DNA from: Microcaldota archaeon
Lineage (GTDB): Archaea > Micrarchaeota > Micrarchaeia > Anstonellales > Anstonellaceae
NCBI GenBank assembly: GCA_026396335.1
Contig: JAPLWZ010000164.1
Coordinates: forward strand, 1-7,396
DNA length: 7,396 nt
Direction: 5' to 3'
The notes beneath the pieces were generated by a model. The model was not told the origin of the DNA and did no database searches. It saw only the letters and a list, made by a program, of their open reading frames with translations. How positions within the stretch are numbered: the first letter of the stretch is position 1; every line of letters begins with the position of its first letter. The translations under genes and the position numbers were made by a program. Below are positions 1-5,825 of the stretch, piece by piece.

Positions 1-189
1 GCGGGAAAAATAGGCATCCCTGAAGTTGTAAAGGAAATTAAGTCATTCTATGACGGAACAATTACGCTTGAAGTGCACTCTGAGGACAGGGAATACCTGA
101 GGAGCAGCAGGGAGAAGCTTGAGATAATGTGGTATGGGAAAGAGCACCACCAGAGGAACAAGGAGTACATGATGCCGGAAAAGAAGTAG
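1..189 (+). CDS. C-terminal fragment of a probable xylose-isomerase-like TIM-barrel protein (sugar phosphate isomerase/epimerase)
   Basis: Frame 1 is open from the first base to a TAG at 187-189 and gives 62 residues; the 5' part lies outside the window. The fragment reads IGIPEVVKEIKSFYDGTITL, then EVHSED, then a helix around REYLRSSREKLEIMW. A 'P..V.KEIK..YDG.ITLEV' strand with an acidic residue, followed by 'S...L' helix residues, is the usual last beta-alpha unit of the AP-endonuclease-2/xylose-isomerase-like barrel, where the Glu of 'LEV' precedes the closing helix. This is seen on only one repeat of the barrel, so the substrate is unknown, and an endonuclease-IV relative is the main alternative. 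A charged tail ends in PEKK. The gene converges on gatE with no bases between the two stop codons. Confidence 0.6.
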   Translation, partial: AGKIGIPEVVKEIKSFYDGTITLEVHSEDREYLRSSREKLEIMWYGKEHHQRNKEYMMPEKK

Positions 190-2043
190 TTACTGTTTGC
201 CGTTCTTGTTCATCAATCCTTGCGCTTCTTGTGCGTCCACCTGCAGCCTGTAGCGCGTCATCAACGCCTTCATGTCGAGTTTTTCTTTTTCAAGAAGCGC
301 TCCCAGTGCCTTGCCGGAAATCCGCTCGATGTTGAGCTTCTTTGCTGCGGATTCTGCTGTTGCCTTGCTGTCGCGGCACATTTCGCGGAGGATTTCTGGA
401 ACTGCTGCTTTCGTGATTTTGTTTTCTTTGAACAGGAGAAGCGCGGAAAGGAACTTTTGCCCATCGAGATTCTTGGTTTCCACTCCTTCGCGCTTGAGGG
501 ATTGCAGAGTGTTTGTAATTACAGATGAGGCAAATTTTGCTTCAATGCCTGCATTTACTGCTGACGAAAAGGCAGCTATTTCCGGGCTTTGCCCTGCGGC
601 TCCTTCGCCGCCAAGCAATCCTTTTGCTGCTGAAAGTTGTTTTGCGAGTTCTTCTGGCAATGAGGAGAGAAGTTCTGCCTTTTCCTCCTGCGCCACTGCC
701 GCTGCTTTTGCCATGTCCTTTGCTTCGTCAAGCAGTTCTTTTGTGATCGGAATTGTTGGCACATCGGTTTCTGGGTACATACGCGCCCTTCCCGGCAATG
801 GGCGCATGTAAGAGGAGGTGCCGTCAGGTGATGCTTTGCGCGTTTCTTCCGGAACCCCCAGGAAATTTGCGCGGCAGGCGACTTCGCAAAGCGCTGCGTC
901 AGCTTTCTTTTGGTCGCCGACTACAAGAACGAATGCATCTCCTTTTTTGATTGAAAGAGCGGAAGTTGCCTCGAAAATTTCATCCTCGGAAAATCCGTAT
1001 TTTGCCAAATCCTCATCAGAGTGAATAAGCCCGCGTATGCCGGCTGCGCGCGCATAGTCCGCAAGTTCTGACCCGTAGCGCCTGTTTGGCTGGATTTCCA
1101 CACCTAGCAATCCTTCGTGAGATGGAAGGCGCATGCCAAGCACCTTTGCGCCCGTGCGGATTTGTTTTGCCACAAGTTGCGAGCGCGTTTCTGCGAATAT
1201 TTCTGTTAGGTCGACAAATGTTGCGTCTATTGCAGCGCCTTTGAGGCGGCCCTTGATTTGTTCCACAAGTGCGAGAAGCTTTTCCTGCCGCCGCACTTCA
1301 AGGTCAACTGTTGCTGCGATCATTCCGAGTTCCTGCACGCCCTTCACTTCTACGCGCGCGCCTTCAGGGATTGATACGTTGAGATCCTGGCGGATAGTGC
1401 CTATGCCGCGAGAGACGAGTCCGGTTTGCCTGAGAAGCTGCCCTATTGCGAGTGCTGCTTCCTGTGCTTCCTTGCCGGACTTGAGAGTGGGCTCTGTTGC
1501 TATTTCCACAAGCGGAATGCTTAGGCGTGAAAGTTCGTAGTCTGCGTGCGCTTCTTTTCCCGCTTCAAGTATGCCCGCTGACTCTTCCTCAATGCAGACT
1601 GCCTGTATGCCAAGTTCGCCGACAGGCGTTGTGATTGCACCGCCCATGCCAATTACCGCGGTGCGCTGAAAGCCGCTCGTGTTGCTGCCGTCAATCACGT
1701 TCTTGCGCATGATGTGCACTTCGTCAACTACGCGGGAAGAAAGAAGGTTGCAGAAAAGAATTACTGCCGAGAGCGCTTCGTGGTTCAGGTGGTGCGGTGG
1801 CTCTTCGTCCGCTTCTACGAGGCACGATGAGGAGAGAGGCGCGGAATAGCGCATAAGCCGCTGGCGGATTGATTCGATTCGGACCGCGGAGTCAAGCTCG
1901 CCAAGTTCGGAGAGCACTGCGTGGAGGCGGCGGTTGAACTGCACTGTTGCTGCCGCGCTTTCAGAAGAAGGAACGCAGTTGCAGAAGAGTTTCTTTCCTG
2001 CAATCCGTTGGTGTATCTCAATGCCGCACATCATAGAAATCAA
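190..2043 (-). CDS. gatE: Glu-tRNA(Gln) amidotransferase subunit E (GatE)
   Basis: GatE is the tRNA-binding and kinase/amidase subunit of the archaeal GatDE complex. It phosphorylates Glu on mischarged Glu-tRNA(Gln) and transfers ammonia to give Gln-tRNA(Gln) in the cytoplasm. The 617 residues match the family length. Visible features are CGIEIHQ (6-12), FCNC (20-23), DEEPPHHLN (79-87), HIMRKNVIDGSNTSGFQRT (110-128), IPLVEIATEP (176-185), GTIRQDLNVSI (215-225) and VEVKGVQEL (231-239). An AspRS-like insertion spans about 275-400, with GLLGVEIQPNRRYGSELADY at 311-330. MRPLPGRARMYPETDVP (413-429) follows, then the helical and YqeY-like tail from about 435. The TTG at 2043 is chosen because AGGA lies 4 bases before it and it keeps five residues before CGIEIHQ, nearer to relatives. 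ATGs at 2034 or 2031 are real alternatives. The gene lies 19 bases after gatD in one operon. The last ~40 residues look divergent from the usual GatE end. Confidence 0.96.
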   Translation of the reverse strand: MISMMCGIEIHQRIAGKKLFCNCVPSSESAAATVQFNRRLHAVLSELGELDSAVRIESIRQRLMRYSAPLSSSCLVEADEEPPHHLNHEALSAVILFCNLLSSRVVDEVHIMRKNVIDGSNTSGFQRTAVIGMGGAITTPVGELGIQAVCIEEESAGILEAGKEAHADYELSRLSIPLVEIATEPTLKSGKEAQEAALAIGQLLRQTGLVSRGIGTIRQDLNVSIPEGARVEVKGVQELGMIAATVDLEVRRQEKLLALVEQIKGRLKGAAIDATFVDLTEIFAETRSQLVAKQIRTGAKVLGMRLPSHEGLLGVEIQPNRRYGSELADYARAAGIRGLIHSDEDLAKYGFSEDEIFEATSALSIKKGDAFVLVVGDQKKADAALCEVACRANFLGVPEETRKASPDGTSSYMRPLPGRARMYPETDVPTIPITKELLDEAKDMAKAAAVAQEEKAELLSSLPEELAKQLSAAKGLLGGEGAAGQSPEIAAFSSAVNAGIEAKFASSVITNTLQSLKREGVETKNLDGQKFLSALLLFKENKITKAAVPEILREMCRDSKATAESAAKKLNIERISGKALGALLEKEKLDMKALMTRYRLQVDAQEAQGLMNKNGKQ

Positions 2044-2062
2044 AAAGTCCTGCCAGCTTTGA

Positions 2063-3412
2063 TTAGTAGTTGACTATTTCAGTTCGCTCGGATATTTCGC
2101 CGGCGATGTTGGATTCCATCAGTTCCTTTACTTTTGCAACTTTCTTTTCGTGACCAAGCACCCACATGAGTTTCACATACGCGGTTTCCGGCGTCATGTC
2201 GCAGAGGTTCCCGATTATTCCTGCGTCCTTGAGCGCGCGGCCGTTTGTGTAAACGTCCATGTTGATCCTGCCGTAGATGCACTGCGAAGTGAGAACCACG
2301 GGAATGCCAGATGCTGCGAGCGCCTTCGCCTCTTTAAGTATGGGAATTGCGAGCGGGTCGCCTCCGAGATTTATTGGCAGGTGCGCAAGCCCCATGCCGA
2401 CAAGCACTATTCCGTCATATTTTGAGAGCGCGGAAATTTGTGCAGGTTTTATACCCGGGTAAATATATTGCATTGCAACGTTTGTGTTGAGTGCTGTGTC
2501 AACAGCCATTTTTGCGCCAGGCTTTCTTGCAGGGCAGTCTGCGGAAAGTTTTTCGACTTTTCCGTTGCCTGGGAAAACGCGTGCCGCAGGCTGTACGTTT
2601 ATGGAGCGGAATGCGTCGCGGCGAGTGGTGTGCATTTTGCGCACCTTGGTGCCGAAGTGGAGAAGGCAGGATTCGTCGGACATGTTTTCGTGCATGCAGA
2701 TGAACACGCCTGAAATGTCCGCGTTTGCTGCTGCGAGCGAGGCGCGGAAGTTTGTCTCCGCGTCTGATGAGCCGCGGTCGCTCGAGCGTTGGCTGCCCGT
2801 GAGGATAATTGGAACAGGAATGTTTTGCAGCATGAACGAGAGGGCCGCGGATGTGTAGTGCATGGTGTCTGTGCCGTGTGTCACTATCACGCCCTGCGCT
2901 CCGTCCTTTATGTCAACAGCCGCCGCCTCTGCCACCTTTGACCAGTGTGCTGGCGCCATGTCTTCGGATGCTACCGAGAAAAGGATTTTCGGGCGAACGT
3001 GCTCGCGCGCTTCTTTTGGAAGGCCGGCCAGTATTTCTTCCGTTGTGGATGCAGGGTAGACTGCGCCTGAGCGGTAGTCTATCCTGTTTACGATTGTGCC
3101 ACCGCATGCGAGAAGGGAGACCTTGCCCTCTGCCGACTGCTTTGCCAAGTGCTGCTTCTTTTCAGTCGCGCCAACGAGCTTCACTGCCGACTGCTCCAGC
3201 ACTTCGGTGCCGCTGATCCGGCTCTTTTTTATGCCGATGTTGTAGCCGGATGAAAGCTTGAGAGTGATGAAATCTTCCGCGCCGGCTGCACGTGGCAAAA
3301 GAACGCCAGTGTAGGAGTCTGTGCCGCAGGAAATGCGGACGCGGTCGCCGGAGTTTGCGCCGGACGCATGAGATGTCTCAGATGAAACCACCTCTTTCTT
3401 TGCCTTTGCCAT
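2063..3412 (-). CDS. gatD: Glu-tRNA(Gln) amidotransferase subunit D (GatD), with Cys at the nucleophile position
   Basis: GatD is the asparaginase-like glutaminase subunit that liberates ammonia for GatE. Its 449 residues suit the family. A polar tail (1-20) precedes a small beta-barrel domain (about 21-85: GDRVRI, YTGVLLP, FITLKLSSGYNIGI). The L-asparaginase type I/II-like domain follows, with LLACGGTIVNRIDYRSGAV (100-118), THGTDTM (178-184), LTGSQRSSDRGSSDAETNF (204-222), VRKMHTTRRDAFRS (257-270), and the C-terminal half with PVVLTSQCIYGRINMDVY (371-388). Known GatD catalytic residues are two Thr, an Asp and a Lys. Thr181, Asp182 and Lys259 are present, but the first Thr (of the usual TGGT) is Cys103, codon TGC at 3106-3104. 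Whether this keeps glutaminase activity cannot be told from sequence. The ATG at 3412 has no Shine-Dalgarno and sits 26.5 bp from the centre of TTTAAA, so a leaderless mRNA starting at the A of ATG is likely. Confidence 0.96.
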   Translation of the reverse strand: MAKAKKEVVSSETSHASGANSGDRVRISCGTDSYTGVLLPRAAGAEDFITLKLSSGYNIGIKKSRISGTEVLEQSAVKLVGATEKKQHLAKQSAEGKVSLLACGGTIVNRIDYRSGAVYPASTTEEILAGLPKEAREHVRPKILFSVASEDMAPAHWSKVAEAAAVDIKDGAQGVIVTHGTDTMHYTSAALSFMLQNIPVPIILTGSQRSSDRGSSDAETNFRASLAAANADISGVFICMHENMSDESCLLHFGTKVRKMHTTRRDAFRSINVQPAARVFPGNGKVEKLSADCPARKPGAKMAVDTALNTNVAMQYIYPGIKPAQISALSKYDGIVLVGMGLAHLPINLGGDPLAIPILKEAKALAASGIPVVLTSQCIYGRINMDVYTNGRALKDAGIIGNLCDMTPETAYVKLMWVLGHEKKVAKVKELMESNIAGEISERTEIVNY

Positions 3413-3435
3413 GTTTCGCTTTTGGCAATCGAGGA

Positions 3436-3441
3436 TTTAAA
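3436..3441. promoter_or_regulatory. Single palindromic TATA box (TTTAAA) shared by divergent gatD and DRG genes
   Basis: The 52-bp gap between the gatD start (A of ATG at 3412, minus strand) and the DRG start (A of ATG at 3465, plus strand) has its midpoint at 3438.5, which is exactly the centre of TTTAAA. The box is therefore 26.5 bp from each initiating A. In archaea a TATA box is usually centred about 26-27 bp before the transcription start, so both mRNAs would begin at their start codons. Neither start has a Shine-Dalgarno upstream. The flanks on the two sides differ (CGAGGA on one side, AAACCC on the other strand), and the BRE sequence there would set the relative strength in each direction. 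Promoter function is inferred from position and sequence. Confidence 0.75.
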
Positions 3442-3464
3442 GGGTTTCGCACCCTCATCTTGTC

Positions 3465-4553
3465 ATGGGTTTGGAAGAGAAACTGAAGGAATTGGAAGAC
3501 GAGATGGCGCGAACGCAGAAGAATAAGGCTACTGAGCACCATATCGGGCTCCTCAAGGCGAAGATTGCCAAGCTCAAGCGGGAGCAGATTGCGCCCAAAA
3601 AGTCAGGAGTGAAAACCGGCGGATTTGATGTCAAGAAGAGCGGAGACGCCACAGTTGTTTTCATCGGTTTGCCTTCAGTCGGAAAGTCTACGTTGTTAAA
3701 TGCGCTCACTGGCGCAAAAAGCAAAACAGCCTCCTATGCATTCACCACACTCACCTGCATACCAGGAGTCATGGATTACAACGGTGCGAAAATACAGCTT
3801 CTGGACTTGCCCGGGATAATTGTAGGCGCTGCCGAGGGCAAGGGGCGCGGAAAGGAGGTTTTGGCTGTTGCAAGAAACGCAGACCTTGTGCTCATACTAC
3901 TCGATGTTTTCCAGCCCGGCATTTTGTTGAAGATAAAGGAGGAGCTTGGCGGGCTTGGCATAAGACTGGACGAAGATCCGCCCAAGATTTACATGTCAAA
4001 AAAATTGCGCGGCGGAGTGGAGATAAACTCCACGGTCAAGATGACGAAACTTAATGAGAAGATGATACTTGGAGTGCTGAATGAATACGGTATACATAAT
4101 GCGGGAGTTGTTTTCCGCGAGGATGCAACAGTTGACCAGTTCATTGATGTTTTGGTTGGCAACCGGAAGTACAATAGGTCATTAGTCGTGCTGAACAAAG
4201 TTGATATGGTAAGTAAGGAGTATCTCAAGAGCCTGCCTTTCAAGTTCGTGGCTATTTCCGCTGAGAAGGGGCAGGGCATTGATGAGCTCAAAACTGCCAT
4301 ATTTGACGGGTTGCGGATGATGCGTGTTTACACCAAACCAAGGACAGAAGAGGCAGACCTTAAGGAGCCCATGATGATGCGGACAGGCGCGACAATCGCG
4401 GATGCTTGCGCGAGGCTGCACAGGGACCTTGCGCGCGACTTCAAGTACGCGCTTATCTGGGGAAAGAGCGCGAAGTTCCCAGGGCAGAAGGTCGGCATAT
4501 CGCATGTGCTGCAAGAGGGAGACGTTTTCTCAATTATCAAAAAACAGGGCTAG
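3465..4553 (+). CDS. drg: DRG-family (Obg-like) GTPase with TGS domain
   Basis: This is a developmentally regulated GTP-binding protein (DRG) homologue. The family is conserved from archaea to eukaryotes, is cytoplasmic, and is linked to ribosomes and translation; its exact archaeal role is unsettled. Length, 362 residues, is normal. Residues 1-45 are a charged helical segment containing the DRG hallmark KATEHHIGLLKAKIAKLK (21-38). The G domain has G1 GLPSVGKST (68-76), G2 Thr in YAFTT (91-95), G3 DLPG (114-117), the GKGRGKEVL stretch (125-133), G4 NKVD (244-247) and G5 SAEKG (265-269). The DRG-specific insert lies about 170-235 (GGVEINSTVK, REDATVDQFID). The TGS domain, about 286-358, has RVYTKP, DACARLHRDL and WGKSAKFPGQKVG. 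The start is set by family alignment and by the TATA at 26.5 bp; there is no Shine-Dalgarno. The gene is divergent from gatDE. Confidence 0.95.
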   Translation: MGLEEKLKELEDEMARTQKNKATEHHIGLLKAKIAKLKREQIAPKKSGVKTGGFDVKKSGDATVVFIGLPSVGKSTLLNALTGAKSKTASYAFTTLTCIPGVMDYNGAKIQLLDLPGIIVGAAEGKGRGKEVLAVARNADLVLILLDVFQPGILLKIKEELGGLGIRLDEDPPKIYMSKKLRGGVEINSTVKMTKLNEKMILGVLNEYGIHNAGVVFREDATVDQFIDVLVGNRKYNRSLVVLNKVDMVSKEYLKSLPFKFVAISAEKGQGIDELKTAIFDGLRMMRVYTKPRTEEADLKEPMMMRTGATIADACARLHRDLARDFKYALIWGKSAKFPGQKVGISHVLQEGDVFSIIKKQG

Positions 4554-4556
4554 ATG

Positions 4557-4562
4557 TTTTTT
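4557..4562 (+). terminator. T6 tract after the DRG stop codon, candidate archaeal terminator
   Basis: A run of six T residues begins three bases after the DRG stop codon. Archaeal RNA polymerase can release at short U-rich tracts without a hairpin, so this is a plausible but weak terminator for the plus-strand transcript. No second T run follows before the convergent gene ends at 4611. Confidence 0.35.
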
Positions 4563-4569
4563 GAGATCA

Positions 4570-4587
4570 CAGAACCCGCAGGTTCTG
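4570..4587. other. Perfect 7-bp stem-loop between convergent genes
   Basis: CAGAACC at 4570-4576 and GGTTCTG at 4581-4587 pair perfectly around the 4-base loop CGCA. The element sits in the 57-bp gap between the 3' end of the DRG gene (+) and the 3' end of the unknown gene (-), so it would fold near the end of both transcripts. No T run follows it on either strand, so it is not a bacterial-type intrinsic terminator. It could stabilise mRNA 3' ends or bind a protein, or be a chance palindrome. Confidence 0.45.
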
Positions 4588-4610
4588 GGGGATAAAGAAG
4601 CAAGGCTGAT

Positions 4611-5021
4611 TTAGACTGAAGTTTTGATCATTCGCTTGTTGATCGAAATTATTGCTGCGTCTTCGCTGTTTGAAAGAGAGACATATGTTTCTTTTTTGTT
4701 TGCAGGCAAAATAATTGAGAGATAAGACACGTCTGATTCCTTAGCTACTTTTCCATCCCGAGGCGTTACGATTTTTTCGCTGACGGCCATTGCACCAGAT
4801 GAGGACATGCCAATTTTCATGCCTTTAACGATGCTAGGATTCATTAGTGTGTCTGCAAGCGCTTTTTCTGCAGGAGTTTCTGTTTTGCGAAGTACAATAT
4901 CCAAAGCAGCTGCTGCCTGGAAATTAACATTCCACACCCGGTCACGCGTTGGCTCGACAGACTTGAAAGTCATCTGTTCCTCGCCTGCCCTTTGTGCTAT
5001 TTTCTGTGCTTCGGGTGCCAT
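4611..5021 (-). CDS. Hypothetical protein, 136 residues, no recognised family
   Basis: I do not recognise this protein. It starts with a charged amphipathic segment (MAPEAQKIAQRAGEEQ, 1-16), then a mixed region with an Ala-rich helix (QAAAALDIVLRK, 35-46), a second helix (PAEKALADTLM, 50-60), and a C-terminal half that alternates like beta strands (KIGMSSSGAMAVSEKIV 69-85, VSYLSIILP 98-106, ETYVSLS 111-117, DAAIISINKRM 121-131). There is no signal peptide, membrane segment, Cys or nucleotide-binding motif, so it is probably a small soluble cytoplasmic protein. Support for its being real: a clean ATG preceded by AGGCGAT (6 of 7 to the archaeal AGGTGAT Shine-Dalgarno), a TATA-like box further upstream, no better ORF on the other strand, and neighbours that respect its ends. 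It lies between DRG (convergent) and an AlkD-like gene (divergent). It looks more A+T-rich by eye than gatDE. Confidence 0.72.
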   Translation of the reverse strand: MAPEAQKIAQRAGEEQMTFKSVEPTRDRVWNVNFQAAAALDIVLRKTETPAEKALADTLMNPSIVKGMKIGMSSSGAMAVSEKIVTPRDGKVAKESDVSYLSIILPANKKETYVSLSNSEDAAIISINKRMIKTSV

Positions 5022-5024
5022 ATT

Positions 5025-5031
5025 ATCGCCT
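5025..5031 (-). promoter_or_regulatory. Shine-Dalgarno-like site of the hypothetical gene
   Basis: Read on the minus strand, AGGCGAT lies three bases before the ATG at 5021. It matches AGGTGAT, the complement of the archaeal 16S rRNA 3' end, at six of seven bases. This is the clearest Shine-Dalgarno match at any start in the window and supports the chosen start over the internal ATG at codon 17. It implies a short leader rather than a leaderless mRNA. Confidence 0.5.
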
Positions 5032-5055
5032 GTAGATAGGTTATGCTTGGAGGTG

Positions 5056-5066
5056 TTTATATATTT
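5056..5066. promoter_or_regulatory. TATA-like box, TTTATATATTT
   Basis: This is the most A/T-rich stretch of the divergent region. Read on the minus strand (AAATATATAAA) it lies about 40 bp from the ATG of the hypothetical gene, which predicts a transcription start near 5034 and a leader of roughly 12-15 bases that just includes the Shine-Dalgarno-like site. Because the sequence is nearly symmetrical it could also fire to the right, starting near 5087. That would give the AlkD-like gene a leader of about 55 bases. Confidence 0.5.
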
Positions 5067-5144
5067 ATGGGTTATATTGGGTGGTTTGGCATGTATGCTA
5101 AGTTGCGGGGATTAAATGCCTTGGCATCCGCAATAGGAGTATGA
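5067..5144 (+). CDS. Possible 25-codon small ORF overlapping the AlkD-like start (ATGA)
   Basis: ATG at 5067 opens a 25-codon frame beginning MGYIGWFGMY and ending in TGA at 5142-5144, which overlaps the ATG at 5141 of the AlkD-like gene as ATGA. GGAGGTG at 5049-5055 is a strong Shine-Dalgarno match, but it is 11 bases from the ATG and the TATA-like box lies between them, so a transcript from that box would not carry it. An internal in-frame ATG at 5091 is the alternative. The ATGA overlap would allow translational coupling. The peptide is short, mildly hydrophobic and of no known family, so chance is quite possible. Confidence 0.2.
   Translation: MGYIGWFGMYAKLRGLNALASAIGV
5112..5117 (+). 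promoter_or_regulatory. TATA-like box (TTAAAT) for the AlkD-like gene
   Basis: TTAAAT is centred at 5114.5, which is 26.5 bp before the A of the ATG at 5141, the same distance as in the gatD/DRG promoter. This predicts a leaderless mRNA. GGAG at 5136-5139 is only one base before the ATG, too close for a normal Shine-Dalgarno, which also favours leaderless initiation. It competes with the TATA-like box at 5056-5066 as the real promoter. Confidence 0.5.
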
Positions 5145-5818
5145 AAGCTGCAGATCTGATCATGCATTTGAAGAAGAAAGCCAACCCGAAGAACGTTGAG
5201 GGCATGAAAAAGTTCGGCGTCAACGTCGAGGGAGCCTTAGGCATACCAATACCCCACCTGCGAAAGCTTGCCAGGAATATCGGGCCGCACCATGACATGG
5301 CAGGCGATCTTTGGCGAAGCAAGATACATGAGGCGAGAATACTTGCGGCTTATATTGAGGACCCGAAGAGAGTGACTGAGAGGCAGATGGAAGAGTGGGT
5401 GTCTGATTTTGATTCTTGGGATTTGTGCGACCAGGTGTGCGGAAACCTGTTTGACAGAACCGAGTTCGCGCACAAGAAAGCAATGGAATGGACGAGCCGC
5501 AAGGAAGAGTATGTGAAACGCGCTGGCTTTGTGCTGATGGCCGTGATGGCTGTGCACGACAAGCACGCGAAGCGCGAGATGTTCATGAATTTCTTCCCAG
5601 TGATGATACGAGAGTGCCAGGATGACCGGAATTATGTCAAGAAGGCGATCAACTGGGCTTTGAGACAGATTGGAAAGAGAAGCCTTACTCTTAACAAGGA
5701 AGCGATTGTTGTTTGCAACCAGATGTTGAAGATTGACTCCCCTTCCGCGCAGTGGATTGCGAAGAATGCGAAGTGGGAGCTTGAAGGCGAGGCTGTGCAG
5801 AAGAAACTGACTGCTTAG
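5141..5818 (+). CDS. AlkD-like DNA alkylation repair protein (HEAT-like repeat glycosylase family)
   Basis: This 225-residue protein belongs to the AlkC/AlkD-like superfamily of all-helical HEAT-like-repeat proteins, some of which excise alkylated (N3/N7) purines from DNA. Family features in order: the N-terminal helix with LKKKANPKNVEGMKKFGV (10-27), GIPIPHLRKLAR (34-45), LWRSKIHEARILAAYI (57-72), SWDLCDQVCGNLF (92-104), KRAGFVLMAVMA (126-137), DDRNYVKKAINWALRQIGKR (161-180) and WIAKNAKWEL (205-214). Trp93, Asp97, Arg127 and Trp172 plausibly match the Trp, Asp, Arg and Trp that line the DNA-lesion site in Bacillus AlkD, but I aligned these from memory. No in-frame start lies upstream of the ATG at 5141 before a stop at 5099-5101. 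It stands alone on the plus strand and converges with the pyrophosphatase gene. Substrate range is unknown; some relatives lack glycosylase activity. Confidence 0.9.
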   Translation: MKAADLIMHLKKKANPKNVEGMKKFGVNVEGALGIPIPHLRKLARNIGPHHDMAGDLWRSKIHEARILAAYIEDPKRVTERQMEEWVSDFDSWDLCDQVCGNLFDRTEFAHKKAMEWTSRKEEYVKRAGFVLMAVMAVHDKHAKREMFMNFFPVMIRECQDDRNYVKKAINWALRQIGKRSLTLNKEAIVVCNQMLKIDSPSAQWIAKNAKWELEGEAVQKKLTA

Positions 5819-5825
5819 ACTAATT

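Noticed and set aside
279..292. T-rich stretch GTTTTTCTTTTTC as a dedicated terminator of the left-hand gene
   Set aside because: On the other strand it encodes LEKEKLD in gatE, so Lys/Glu codon use explains it. I kept it only as a possible incidental 3'-end site.
272..811. A long plus-strand ORF of 179 codons opposite gatE, and a similar one at 1133-1540
   Set aside because: Both lie wholly inside the well-supported gatE frame on the other strand, have Ser/Ala/Arg-rich antisense-type composition and show no recognisable motif. They are shadows of gatE.
2484..2858. Plus-strand ORF of 124 codons opposite gatD
   Set aside because: It is antisense to conserved GatD motifs and has no promoter or ribosome-binding signal of its own.
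4570..4587. Stem-loop as a bacterial-type rho-independent terminator
   Set aside because: No T run follows the stem on either strand, and the T6 tract lies before the stem on the plus strand.
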